Counted from the first letter of the stretch, positions 25,163 to 34,384 are shown. The stretch: 54,517 nt of DNA from JBBDYH01 sp040901795 (GCA_040901795.1 JBBDYH010000005.1:1-54517); one strand, 5' to 3'. Notes: generated by a model not told the origin, from the letters alone. A program made the numbers and translations.

Positions 25163-26605
25163 CTACTTGTCGAGAATTGGAGCAGGCTTCGGCCCGAGGA
25201 AAAGTGCCAAGCCCAGGCCGCTGCCCAAGCCCAGAATCACGCTAATGGCCAGCACGAGCTTTGGCGCAGGCCAGCTTGGCTTGTCGGGTGCGACGGGATC
25301 TTCGAGGACACGAAACGTGACGCGCGAGCGGCCGTCCGCCAACGCCTGCTCGGTTAACTGCCATTGCTGTAATTGAGCCAAGAGTGATGAGTGCATGGTT
25401 TGCACGCGCGTCATTCCATCGAGCGCCTGCTGCTCGCGGATCAGATAGCTGTCCACGGATTTGGCCTTTGTCAATTCGGATTGGTAAAGGTCCTGCAATT
25501 GCCGCTCCTGCCGGGCAAGTGCTGCCAACTCCTGTTTAAGTGTGCCCGGCGCCGACTTCAGGTACTCCTTCAAACGATCACTCCAGGCGAGGGCCTGCGC
25601 CTGGGCCGTTTGGACCGCAGGATGTTTCGGTCCGTATTGAGACGAGAGCTGCTGAAGTTGCGAACGCGCTCTCGAAAGCTCATCCTGTATCGTGACCAAA
25701 TCGCGCGGCAATGCTCTGTCTTGAGTGAACCTCGGGATCAAGCCTTCCGGACTGAGATTCGCGGATGTGACGGGAACACGTCGGGCTTCCTGGCTCGAAT
25801 CCGAACGCAGCGCCACCAGTTGCAGGTCATTGGCGCGGCGCGTCTCCGCGATTCCGTTGGCTTCTTGCATCGCTTCCAACAGATTCGTCAGTTCCAAGCG
25901 CCGGCTGATGATGGTTTGGATCGTCTCGCCGAGATGAGTCAATTGGCCGAGCTGAACGACGACCGCGTCGCGCCCTTGACCTCCCAGTAAGGGACTTTGC
26001 TCGCGAAGCTTGAGATATTCTTGTTCGCGCCGCGCCAAGTCGTCGCGCAGCTCCTTTTCGCTGCGAGTCAGCAATCGAATCGCATCGAGCTGCGAGTCCG
26101 CCTCATGCTCACGCAAATAGCCGCGGTAGCTTTCCAGGATGGCGCTGACCGTCTGCTGCGCCTGGTCGGGATTGATGCTTGCATATTGCACACTGAGCAC
26201 ATTGGTTCCGAGCACGGGCGCGACGAGCAGCTCTTCGAGAATGGCAGTGGCAGGATCGACATTGGGCGCGGTATTGACGGTCAAACCGTACTTTTCGACG
26301 GCGCGCCGCACGACTGCGGGGCTGCGGATAACCTCCGCCTGCGTGGCAAGAAACTCTTTGTTTCCGCGCGGGTCGGCGCTTACTTGCTCGAGCGGCATCC
26401 CCTGCTGCTCGAGGAGGAGCCGCGCTTGAATCTCGTACCGCGGGGCGACGACCGCGAGAAACAGCGCTCCCAATGCTACGGCGAACAACATGGCAGCGAA
26501 CACATACCAGCGGCGTTGCCAAGCGATGCTCTGCAGAGCGAACAGCGATACCTGTCCACCCGGTTCCCGGACGGGAAAGTCGGCGGTAGTGGATTGCAAT
26601 GCCAT
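25163..26605 (-). CDS. Chain-length determinant protein (Wzz/GumC-like)
   Basis: The protein has 480 residues. It has two membrane spans, at about 33-53 (RWYVFAAMLFAVALGALFL) and near the C-terminus (LVLAISVILGLGSGLGLALF). The long stretch between them is periplasmic and rich in coiled coil (for example RSEKELRDDLARREQEYLKL). The Pro-rich segment DKPSWPAP before the second span is typical of this family. No Walker A follows, so it is the polymerase-regulator type without the fused tyrosine kinase. It sets chain length or export of the polymer. I chose the ATG at 26605 (CTGGAG upstream); the frame runs back to 26686. It is the first gene of the operon. Confidence 0.88.
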   Translation of the reverse strand: MALQSTTADFPVREPGGQVSLFALQSIAWQRRWYVFAAMLFAVALGALFLAVVAPRYEIQARLLLEQQGMPLEQVSADPRGNKEFLATQAEVIRSPAVVRRAVEKYGLTVNTAPNVDPATAILEELLVAPVLGTNVLSVQYASINPDQAQQTVSAILESYRGYLREHEADSQLDAIRLLTRSEKELRDDLARREQEYLKLREQSPLLGGQGRDAVVVQLGQLTHLGETIQTIISRRLELTNLLEAMQEANGIAETRRANDLQLVALRSDSSQEARRVPVTSANLSPEGLIPRFTQDRALPRDLVTIQDELSRARSQLQQLSSQYGPKHPAVQTAQAQALAWSDRLKEYLKSAPGTLKQELAALARQERQLQDLYQSELTKAKSVDSYLIREQQALDGMTRVQTMHSSLLAQLQQWQLTEQALADGRSRVTFRVLEDPVAPDKPSWPAPKLVLAISVILGLGSGLGLALFLGPKPAPILDK

Positions 26606-27054
26606 CGGCAGTAGCTCCAGGCCCCAGACCAACGAACTGTTAGTTTCACAGCAAACTTGCGTTATCGTGCGGTGAAGACAGCTCATTTAAGGAGCGTGGT
26701 CCCGGTGCAACAAGCGAAGGCGCGGTGAAGCGTTAGTGGAGCACTCCTCCACTTGACTTCCTGAAAGGCATCAACGCGACCGAACCAGCTATCGCCGCAG
26801 CGCCCAGATATCGTGTTGCGCACGAATCGCTGCGTATGAAGGCGGGACTACGGAGATTCCTCGCGGGTGTTGAATACCACAGAGGAATGTAGCTAAATCA
26901 CATTCACTTTGGCGATTGAAGGTAACAGCCCTCATGCATAAACTTGCTAGCCAGTCTCTAACTCAGAGTTAGCGAATTCTGAATGCTTTTTTCCCACACG
27001 GATGTGCGTCATGCGGAAGGCAGTCCGCCAGGCGGTCCAGCAAGGGGACATCCA
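26606..27054. promoter_or_regulatory. Divergent intergenic region, likely promoter of the polysaccharide operon
   Basis: These 449 bases separate the minus-strand polysaccharide operon from the plus-strand gene at 27055. Two inverted repeats stand out. One at 26735-26753 has perfect 7-base arms AGTGGAG and CTCCACT around CACTC. One at 26958-26972 has 6-base arms CTAACT and AGTTAG around CAG. Either could be an operator. No certain -35/-10 pair can be named by eye. Confidence 0.45.
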
Positions 27055-27789
27055 ATGCCTGCGGGCCAAATCGAATTGGTGATCGATGCGCCGTTCAACT
27101 CGAACGGGGCAGTATCCATCGTGGAGGTGGAGCAGTCCATTCAGCAGCGCGGCGCTACGGCGCTGCGCTGGCTATTAGAAGCACACACTTACGCCGTGTC
27201 TCTCTCGCATGACGTCTGGCAGTTCGCGCTGGGCATTACATCGCTGGGTCAGGGCGGGCTGTCGCTCAACGACATCCGCTGGCTGTTGTATCGCCGGTTG
27301 GTGCAGCACGGTATGGAAACCACTCAGCCTGGCGAAGATCGGCGGACGTTTCGGGCTGGGGGCGCGGTCCGGTTCGACCGGCGTAGCTGTTTCGTGCTCA
27401 CCGAAGCAGGAATGGCGTTCGCTCGCGAGGCGTCGAGTACGCCGGTGATCGATCAGCCGCTTGTTTCGGCAACGAACGACGCTCCTCAAGCGGTAATCGT
27501 GCCGACTTGGGACCGCGACCGTCAGGAATTGCGGCTAGGCAAGGAGCTCGTGAAGTGCTTTAAGACGCCGGCTCCCAACCAGGAGTTGATCCTGGCCGCT
27601 TTTGAGGAGGAAGGCTGGCCGGTCCACATCTATGACCCCTTGCCGCCGCATCCGGAGCAAGATCCCCGACGGCGGCTGCACGACACGATCAACTCTTTGA
27701 ACCGCAATCAGAAAAAACCGCTCGTCCGGTTCATGGGAGACGGCAGCGGCCAAGGCGTGCGTTGGGATCTCAACCGCGGTGGACTGTAA
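27055..27789 (+). CDS. Winged-helix-like protein of unknown function
   Basis: The protein has 244 residues from the ATG at 27055, which has AAGGGGA seven bases upstream; an earlier ATG at 26983 would add 24. The N-terminal half includes WLLEAHTYAVSLSHDVWQFA and LSLNDIRWLLYRRLVQHG. The C-terminal half begins PTWDRDRQELRLGKELVKCF and continues with NQELILAAFEEEGWPVHIYD, RLHDTINSLNRNQ and VRFMGDGSGQGVRWDLN. That order (strand, helices, wing-like strands) looks like a winged helix, and I recall this type as widespread in Planctomycetes without a known role. It is followed by the papain-like gene on the same strand, 162 bases on. Confidence 0.75.
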   Translation: MPAGQIELVIDAPFNSNGAVSIVEVEQSIQQRGATALRWLLEAHTYAVSLSHDVWQFALGITSLGQGGLSLNDIRWLLYRRLVQHGMETTQPGEDRRTFRAGGAVRFDRRSCFVLTEAGMAFAREASSTPVIDQPLVSATNDAPQAVIVPTWDRDRQELRLGKELVKCFKTPAPNQELILAAFEEEGWPVHIYDPLPPHPEQDPRRRLHDTINSLNRNQKKPLVRFMGDGSGQGVRWDLNRGGL

Positions 27790-27951
27790 TCAGCGTCACA
27801 CCGCACGGGCTCCGAGGTAAGGTTGGGGAACGCGCGACATCTGAGCAGCCGCGATTCTCCGGGTGGCCCACGGTCCTCCACCAGTCTTTCCCTTCCGCTG
27901 AAACTGCCCATCGGCTATTCGTTCATCAGGGTTTTCAGCCAAAGGTCTAAT

Positions 27952-28788
27952 ATGGCAAGCTTCGTTCCGTCCGGACTGGGCTGGCAGCGCGACCTACCGG
28001 ACGCGCGGGACCATTTGCCGACAGACGTGGCGGAACTCCTGGCTCCGCTGAAACCGCTGGGGGAGCGTCCGTCGCAGGCGGACTGGCGCGAATACTTGCC
28101 GGCCGTGGACGATCAAAGGGATCTTCCGGCCGGCGCCGCCCACGCCTGCCTGGGAATGCTGCAATACTTCGAGCGGCGAGCGACCGGCGCGGTGATCGAG
28201 CCATCCCGGCTGTTCATCCATGTGACCTCACTCCGGATCGCATATCCGGGCGAAGGATGTGCAAGTCTCCGTACCACCTGGAAAGCCATTAGTCGCTTTG
28301 GCGCGGTTCCAGAGGCTCATTTTCCCTACGAACCAACTGCTATTGGCGCCGATCGCTGCGAATTCGCCTATGCCTTTGCGCGCGAGTTCGGCACGCTGAA
28401 CTATGTCCGGCTGGACGATCGGGAACCAGCCGGTGACGAGACCCTGGAAACCGTCCGGGATTGGCTGGCCGCGGGATTTGCGGTGGCCTTCGGTTTTCCC
28501 GTGTACACCTCGATTACGACGTCGGAGGAGATTGCGTTCCCAACGCGGCTCGACGGCCTGCGTGGCGGACAGGTCGTCATGGCGGTGGGCTACGACGACA
28601 AACGGCGAATTCGCTCCGATAAGGGCGCGATTCTGATTCGCAATTCCTGGGGACCCGCTTGGGGCGACTCCGGCTACGGTTGGTTGCCGTACTCGTATGT
28701 CCGCCGCGCATTGGCCGGCGACTTTTGGACGATCCTGAAGCCGGAATGGATCACGGCGGACGACTTCGCCCACCCTCCGATCGGATGA
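27952..28788 (+). CDS. Papain-family (C1) protein lacking the catalytic His
   Basis: The protein has 278 residues and no signal peptide, so it is cytoplasmic. The C1 peptidase fold is seen from the Cys-bearing AAHACLGMLQYFERR (Cys66), then RGGQVVMAVGYDDK, and the Asn motif LIRNSWGPAWGDSGYGWLP (Asn231). In active members the middle motif is GGHAV; here codon CAG places Gln207 where the catalytic His should be. The spacing from the oxyanion Gln55 to Cys66 is also longer than usual. It may be an inactive binder, or a subfamily with altered chemistry. The ATG at 27952 has AAAGG eight bases upstream. It faces the methyltransferase gene end to end. Confidence 0.82.
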   Translation: MASFVPSGLGWQRDLPDARDHLPTDVAELLAPLKPLGERPSQADWREYLPAVDDQRDLPAGAAHACLGMLQYFERRATGAVIEPSRLFIHVTSLRIAYPGEGCASLRTTWKAISRFGAVPEAHFPYEPTAIGADRCEFAYAFAREFGTLNYVRLDDREPAGDETLETVRDWLAAGFAVAFGFPVYTSITTSEEIAFPTRLDGLRGGQVVMAVGYDDKRRIRSDKGAILIRNSWGPAWGDSGYGWLPYSYVRRALAGDFWTILKPEWITADDFAHPPIG

Positions 28789-28832
28789 CGTTCGCCCGCC
28801 CGGTTCGTGCCAAGAAAGCGCGCGAATCCGCC

Positions 28833-29570
28833 CTACGCGGGCCGGCAGAGATAGATGTGATTCTCCATGAATCGATGGGAAGTGGGCAGGCTTGCGATCA
28901 ATCGTTCAAAACGGTTCAAGACGGCGCCCGGGAGAACTGTGCGGTTCTCAAAAGACGGCATCATCTTGAAACCATGCTGTTCGACGACACGGAACCCGTG
29001 CTTGGATAACAGATCTCGAACGGCACGATCCGAGAGAACCTTGCGAGGCTTTCCCAGACGAATGCCATTCCGCAGCAAGTGTATGGAACCTCGCACGCTA
29101 TTCGAATTGCAATGGTTGTTCACAATGAGCGTGCCGGAGTCGCGAATTGCTTGACGCAGCCAATCCAACACGTAGTCGCGCAGTTTTGCGTCGGCGTTCA
29201 ACAAAAAACGGAACAGCGTGATCACGTCGAATCGCCCAAGATCGAGGGGCGCTCGCACCACGTCTGCAAGAATGAACCGCGCCTGCGGGACCTTGCTTCG
29301 CGCTTTGGCAAGCATGCTCTCCGAAACATCAACGCCGACCGTTTCCACAAAGTAACTTGCGCCGAGCCCGATGATGCGGCCGGTTCCACAAGCGAAGTCG
29401 AGATAACGCTGCTGCCCGTCGTCACGTAGGCGGGTGAAAATCTTCTCCAGGCACGGGCGCTCGAAGTGTTCCCAATAGAATGCGGTGGCGCCGGTGTTAT
29501 ATCTGGCGTCGTAGTCGCGCCCGCGCTCTGGCGCCGCGTGGCTCTGACGGTAATCCTTGGTCGCGCGCAT
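28833..29570 (-). CDS. Class I SAM-dependent methyltransferase
   Basis: The protein has 245 residues. It has motif I RYLDFACGTGRIIGLG, the acidic end of strand 2 in VGVDVSESMLAKA, and RFILADVVRAPLDLGRFDVI, the usual order of class I methyltransferases. The N-terminal DYDARYNTGATAFYWEHFE resembles lipid- or sugar-methylating members. The start at 29570 follows the stop of the O-antigen ligase gene by 11 bases and has TGGAG upstream, so the two share a transcript. It may methylate a sugar of the exopolysaccharide; the substrate is unproven. The frame runs back to 30203 inside the upstream gene, which I reject. Confidence 0.88.
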   Translation of the reverse strand: MRATKDYRQSHAAPERGRDYDARYNTGATAFYWEHFERPCLEKIFTRLRDDGQQRYLDFACGTGRIIGLGASYFVETVGVDVSESMLAKARSKVPQARFILADVVRAPLDLGRFDVITLFRFLLNADAKLRDYVLDWLRQAIRDSGTLIVNNHCNSNSVRGSIHLLRNGIRLGKPRKVLSDRAVRDLLSKHGFRVVEQHGFKMMPSFENRTVLPGAVLNRFERLIASLPTSHRFMENHIYLCRPA

Positions 29571-29581
29571 GGGAACTCCAA

Positions 29582-31111
29582 TTAGCAATTGTCTTGATGA
29601 GCAGACAGTGGATCGCCCTTGAGATCGTTGTCGGGGGTCGAAAGTTCTTGGGCTACGATTGCGCTCGCTGCACCGGCAAGGGCGGTCATCAACCAGAAAT
29701 AACGCACATACTCCAAATGCAGAAACAGACCGCTGCCGAGATAAGAGATGATCGCGAACAAGAATCCGGCCGCCAGCAAGGCCAGATCGCTGCGGCCCGT
29801 CAGGCTCGCCTGCCGGACACGATTGAGACGCACGAGCAGGACAGCCATCATTGCCAAGAACGCGGCAGTCCCCGGCAGACCTAACTCGGCGGCTAAACCG
29901 AGGTAAAGCACATGTGGCTGGCGCCGTTCGTCTTGGACCTTCACACCCTGGATTTCCGTGCCGACGATGCCAGCATAGCGCTGAAAGTGATGCTGATACA
30001 TTCCGGGCCCGACACCGGTCCAGGGATGATCGGCGAACATGTACACGGCCGACATGGCCTCGGCAATGCGGCTGCGTGAGTTGTTGTCGGCGGCGCCAAT
30101 GCTGGCCTCGGGCGAGAGCAGGGCGCCTAACGACTCCAACCGCGTGATGTATTGCGGTAGTACGATCAACAGCAGGCAGATGCCTCCTAATACGGCCAGG
30201 CATTGTCGCGCGGTTACGTACCGGAGCACCATCATCGCCAACACCATGATGCAGAATCCGACCATGGCGCCGCGCGAGAATGTGAGCATCAGGCCCAACA
30301 TCACCAGCGCCGTGGCAAACGCCGCCAACGCGCGCAACCAGATGTTTCGCTCAGCCCAAAACCGAAACATGCCCAGCGGAACGAGCATCAGCATAATTTG
30401 GGCAAACCGGTTTTTTTCGCCAATCGGTCCGGCCAGACGCCGCTGCTCCCCGTAGCCTTGCTGGGCGGCCTCCTTGGTGAAAAACCCCGATCTGGCTTCG
30501 ACTTGCGCAAAGCCGCCGTAACTGCGATCGTAGGTTCTGGTCGCATTCTGCAGAAAGCATAACCCACCCAGAGCGGCGCCGCAGGCCAGCACCACCCAGG
30601 CCACGCGGCGCAGCACCGTTGTCGTGCGGACGGCGTTAAAGATCAGCAGGTAGAGTACGAGTCCTTCGGTGGCCATCTCCCAGGCCACAGAGAGTGATTC
30701 TTCGCGGTCTGCCGAAAAAAGCGTGGCGAAGAGATGGGTCAAAACAAACAGCACGCCGAGTTGAAACACCGGATCGATCATGATCGGCCGTCGCCGAAAC
30801 AGCCATGCATGAGCGATGGGTATCGCCAGCAATAACGGAACGGCCATTCCCACGATCATGGGCACGCCATGAAACCGGACCGCAATGACCGCAGCATTGC
30901 TGTAGATCAAACCCATGGCGAGTAACGTGTAGAAACTGGGCGCGGCCAGCGCGATCCAAAGCGCAGGAACCAACAAGGGAATCGCCAGCAGCACCACCGG
31001 CTTCTTTAGGGCTAGAAGAAATACCGCGCCTAATAGCGCGAGATAGCCGCAAATGATCCAACGTCTGGGGATCGTCGTGGCGGTATCCACGGTGAGTGCG
31101 CTGCTGACCAT
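29582..31111 (-). CDS. O-antigen ligase / polymerase (Wzy/WaaL family)
   Basis: The protein has 509 residues with about twelve membrane spans. The large periplasmic loop has the Wzy_C family features: TFSRGAMVGFCIM, then MFADHPWTGVGPGMYQHHFQ and PHVLYLGLAAELGLPGTAAF, with His and Glu in the expected places. Such proteins polymerise lipid-linked repeats or join them to an acceptor at the outer face of the inner membrane. With the flippase and chain-length protein this completes a Wzx/Wzy-type route. I chose the ATG at 31111; a GTG at 31135 is also possible. It is separated from the main operon by two opposite-strand genes and has its own upstream region. Confidence 0.9.
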   Translation of the reverse strand: MVSSALTVDTATTIPRRWIICGYLALLGAVFLLALKKPVVLLAIPLLVPALWIALAAPSFYTLLAMGLIYSNAAVIAVRFHGVPMIVGMAVPLLLAIPIAHAWLFRRRPIMIDPVFQLGVLFVLTHLFATLFSADREESLSVAWEMATEGLVLYLLIFNAVRTTTVLRRVAWVVLACGAALGGLCFLQNATRTYDRSYGGFAQVEARSGFFTKEAAQQGYGEQRRLAGPIGEKNRFAQIMLMLVPLGMFRFWAERNIWLRALAAFATALVMLGLMLTFSRGAMVGFCIMVLAMMVLRYVTARQCLAVLGGICLLLIVLPQYITRLESLGALLSPEASIGAADNNSRSRIAEAMSAVYMFADHPWTGVGPGMYQHHFQRYAGIVGTEIQGVKVQDERRQPHVLYLGLAAELGLPGTAAFLAMMAVLLVRLNRVRQASLTGRSDLALLAAGFLFAIISYLGSGLFLHLEYVRYFWLMTALAGAASAIVAQELSTPDNDLKGDPLSAHQDNC

Positions 31112-31348
31112 AGGGCCAATTCCATTCCTTTTCACTCCGCGCCGGCAGTCATCGCCGAAGTTTCATCCATGCTCGGCCGGAGCGGTCTAGGGTGCAACCG
31201 CACGAGTGGTGGAGCTCTGGTGGAGGCTGGGCTGCTACGAGGGGCAGATCGGCTCCTGTCTTCCACCAGCGCTCCCCTCGTGACCCAGACTGCACGGGCT
31301 AGACTGAAGCGGTTTTTCAGTTCTCTCTTCCTTTCGCCCTCGTTCGTC
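31112..31348. promoter_or_regulatory. Divergent promoter region with interleaved inverted repeats
   Basis: These 237 bases separate the O-antigen ligase gene (minus) and the PKD-repeat surface protein (plus). Two pairs of complementary 8-mers interleave: CTGGTGGA at 31217-31224 with TCCACCAG at 31262-31269, and ACGAGGGG at 31237-31244 with CCCCTCGT at 31274-31281. In RNA this order could form a pseudoknot in the leader of the surface-protein gene. Confidence 0.4.
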
Positions 31349-34300
31349 ATGCGCCCTCAAAACATGTATGTACTGCGTGGTACTCGGCTGGCGCGAATTC
31401 GCCATGGATTGGGCTTCGAGCAATTGGAGCAACGCTCCATGCTGTCTGACTCCTCGACGGATGAGGGAAGCCAGTTATTTGTTGCGGGTGACGATTCGAA
31501 TAGCACGACGAGCACCCCTGCAATTCAATTGCTCGACCCCCATTCGTTGGCCAGCAATACGGCCGATAAGCCACAGTCCAAGGTCTGGACGCACGGAGGT
31601 CACTGGTGGGCAGTGTTCGTGGGCGATTCAACCGGCACGGGCTTGTTTCGGCTCGATGGTACGGCGTGGACGAAGGTGCTGCATTTATCAAACACTTATT
31701 TCCGGGCCGACGTTAAGCCGGCGGAGGACCTGGTCCACATACTGCTTGTGAAAGGCGCGTCTTCACGTCTGGCGACCTTGCAATTTGTGCCCGGCGCGCC
31801 TGGTACTTATCAACCTTGGTCGGTCCAGCCTGGCCTGGTATCGCTGCCGCTTTCGTCCGCCACCGAGACCGCCACGGTGGACAAAGATTCCACGGGAAGA
31901 TTATGGATTGCCTTCGATACCACGTCGCAGATCCAGGTGATCCATAGCGTCGCTCCCTATTCCAGTTGGAGCGCCCCCATTACGCTCGCCACCGGTGTCA
32001 ACAGCGATGACATTTCGGCGATCACCTCAATGCCGGGCGGCCAGATGGGCGTCATGTGGTCGAACCAATCGACGGAGCGATTTGGATTTCGAGTTCGCGA
32101 CGACCTGGCATCTCCTCATGAATGGTCCGCCGATGAAGTTCCGGCATCCCAGTCGGCCTTGGATGTGGGCAACGGTATGGCGGACGATCACATCAACATC
32201 GCGGTCATCAGCGACGGGACTCTCTTTGCCGCGGTCAAGACCGAATACGACACTGCCGGCTTTCCAAAAACCGCATTGCTCGTCCGTCGGCCGAACGGCC
32301 AATGGGACGATCTGTACGAAGTGGACGGCCGGGGCACCCGCGCGATTGTCGAGGTCAGCGAGGTGCAGAACCGCCTGCTCGTGGTCTATCGCGCGAAAGA
32401 CAATGGAGGTCCAATCGTTTACCGAGAATCGCCTCTTAGCGCCATTTCCTTCGGACCGGTCACCACGCTGCTTGACGACGTATATCTGAGTGATCCATCG
32501 AGTGTAAAGGACCCGTTCCAAAACGAAGTCGTCGTCATTGCCGGGAAGATTGGCACGTTGGCCGGAGCGCGGTTTACGTACCCGTCTGGCAACCAGGCGC
32601 CGGTCGTGAACGCCGGGGGCGATCAATCCGTCACGCTTTCTGCTGGCGCGACGCTCGACGGAACGGTGAGCGACGACGGCTTGCCCAACCCTCCGGGATC
32701 GGTCACGACAACCTGGTCAAAGTTCAGTGGCCCCGGGGTCGTGACGTTTGCTAACGCCTCGGCGATTGATACTTCCGCCAGCTTCAGCGCTGGCGGCACT
32801 TATGTGCTGCGGCTTTCGGCCAACGACGGAGCACTAAATGGTTCGGACGATATCCAAATTGTGGTCACTGCGCCTGTCAACCAAGCGCCGGTCGTCAACG
32901 CCGGGACTGATCAATCCGTCACGCTTTCTGCTGGCGCGACACTGGACGGAACGGTCAGCGACGACGGCTTGCCCAACCCTCCAGGCGCCGTCACGACGAC
33001 CTGGTCGTTGGTCAGTGGTCCGGGGGTGGTGACGTTTGCCGACGCATCGGCGGTCGACACCACCGCCAGCTTTAGCGACGCGGGCACGTACCTGCTGCGG
33101 CTCACTGCCAACGACGGTGAGCTAGTCGCATCGGACGATGTGGAGATTCTGGTCACTGCACCGCCTGTTAATCAGGCGCCAGTGGTCGATGCCGGCGCCG
33201 ATCAGTCTGTCGCGATCTCCACAGGCGCATCACTCGACGGAACGGTCAGTGACGACGGCTTGCCCAATCCTCCAGGCGCCGTCACGACGACCTGGTCGGT
33301 GGTAAGTGGCCCAGGGGTCGTGACCTTTGCCGACACTTCAGCAATCGACACAACCGCCAGCTTTAGTGCCGCGGGCGCCTATGTGTTGCGGCTCACCGCC
33401 AACGATGCTGAACTTGTAGCCGCGGACGACATTGCTGTCAGCGTAACGGACGATGAGCCGATCACTCAAACGTTTCAGAATGGTGTGTCGTCATATGATG
33501 GCAACACGGATACGCGAATTCGCGACTTTGAACCCAACACCAACCTCGGCAGCCTCTCGACAATGCTCGTCGACGCGACGCCTCCTTCGGGAGCGCTAAT
33601 TCGCTGGGACATTTCGGCCGTCCCACCCGGCAGCGCAATTCTCGGAGTAATGATGACGTTTACAGTGTCCGACGAGGAGTCGTCGGACGCCTTCGAGGTT
33701 TACGAGGTACGAAGGCCTTGGGTCGAAAACGAAGCCACGTGGAATGTTGCGTCCGCGGGTGTCCCCTGGGGCCAGCCGGGCGCCTTAGACGGCACAGATC
33801 GCGGGTCAACCGTGCTGGGGCTGGTTACCGGCCCCAAATCCGGGATTACCACTGACAGCGAGCTGAATGCCGCTGGACGTGCGGTCGTGCAAGGATGGGT
33901 GGACAATCCGTCGAGCAATTATGGATTTATCATTCAGAACTACACGACCGCTGGAGATTCGCTCGGGCTCCGCTCCAGCGAGTACAAAACGGCGAACCGG
34001 CCAGTCCTTTCCATTTCCTATATCCCGGCCAATGGTGGGGAAGCCACTGCGACCAACACTGCGGTGCTGGCCAAAACCTCCGAGTCGATCGAGTCGTCAG
34101 AGGAGCCATTGGCTGGGCCGTCCGACGGTTGGCAAGGCGGCGTAACTCATGCCACCTTGCCCATTACGGCCGGCGCTCCGCGGCTGATTGTTGATCATGC
34201 TGTGGCGCCCAGCAGTGAATTGACTGATCCTCCACCCGCAGATCGAACTTCAGCCCACACGCAGCTCAGCGCGCTCGGCCGTAACTGGGTGGCGTTGCGG

Positions 34301-34384
34301 ATGGCGCGGGCGACACTTGTTGACGAACTGTTGGCCAACGACGAAGCTTTATTTGGTCCTCGTGGGCGTTGGCCGGCAGGTTGA
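31349..34384 (+). CDS. Large surface protein with three PKD-like repeats and DNRLRE domain
   Basis: The protein has 1011 residues from the ATG at 31349; the frame is open from 31169. Near the N-terminus is the motif GFEQLEQRSMLS, common at the head of large planctomycete surface and secreted proteins. Residues about 40-410 are beta-rich and may form a propeller. Residues 415-700 hold three repeats of about 96 residues (each opening NQAPVV and including TVSDDGLPNPPG and VTTTW), PKD/K319-like. Residues about 707-890 are a DNRLRE domain (DTRIRDFEPNTNLGS, ALIRWDIS, WVENEATWN, VQGWVDNPSSNYGF). The tail has no obvious anchor. It is probably displayed or secreted, with a binding or structural role. 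Confidence 0.85.
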   Translation: MRPQNMYVLRGTRLARIRHGLGFEQLEQRSMLSDSSTDEGSQLFVAGDDSNSTTSTPAIQLLDPHSLASNTADKPQSKVWTHGGHWWAVFVGDSTGTGLFRLDGTAWTKVLHLSNTYFRADVKPAEDLVHILLVKGASSRLATLQFVPGAPGTYQPWSVQPGLVSLPLSSATETATVDKDSTGRLWIAFDTTSQIQVIHSVAPYSSWSAPITLATGVNSDDISAITSMPGGQMGVMWSNQSTERFGFRVRDDLASPHEWSADEVPASQSALDVGNGMADDHINIAVISDGTLFAAVKTEYDTAGFPKTALLVRRPNGQWDDLYEVDGRGTRAIVEVSEVQNRLLVVYRAKDNGGPIVYRESPLSAISFGPVTTLLDDVYLSDPSSVKDPFQNEVVVIAGKIGTLAGARFTYPSGNQAPVVNAGGDQSVTLSAGATLDGTVSDDGLPNPPGSVTTTWSKFSGPGVVTFANASAIDTSASFSAGGTYVLRLSANDGALNGSDDIQIVVTAPVNQAPVVNAGTDQSVTLSAGATLDGTVSDDGLPNPPGAVTTTWSLVSGPGVVTFADASAVDTTASFSDAGTYLLRLTANDGELVASDDVEILVTAPPVNQAPVVDAGADQSVAISTGASLDGTVSDDGLPNPPGAVTTTWSVVSGPGVVTFADTSAIDTTASFSAAGAYVLRLTANDAELVAADDIAVSVTDDEPITQTFQNGVSSYDGNTDTRIRDFEPNTNLGSLSTMLVDATPPSGALIRWDISAVPPGSAILGVMMTFTVSDEESSDAFEVYEVRRPWVENEATWNVASAGVPWGQPGALDGTDRGSTVLGLVTGPKSGITTDSELNAAGRAVVQGWVDNPSSNYGFIIQNYTTAGDSLGLRSSEYKTANRPVLSISYIPANGGEATATNTAVLAKTSESIESSEEPLAGPSDGWQGGVTHATLPITAGAPRLIVDHAVAPSSELTDPPPADRTSAHTQLSALGRNWVALRMARATLVDELLANDEALFGPRGRWPAG
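32591..33457 (+). repeat. Three tandem PKD-coding repeats, about 290 bp each
   Basis: Units begin at 32591, 32879 and 33170. All three share long nearly identical stretches at the DNA level, for example around GACGACGGCTTGCCCAA. This suggests recent duplication or gene conversion within the gene. Confidence 0.8.

Noticed and set aside
29571..30203. N-terminal extension of the methyltransferase frame
   Set aside because: It lies inside the O-antigen ligase gene and reads as Arg-rich nonsense; TGGAG and an ATG mark the real start at 29570.
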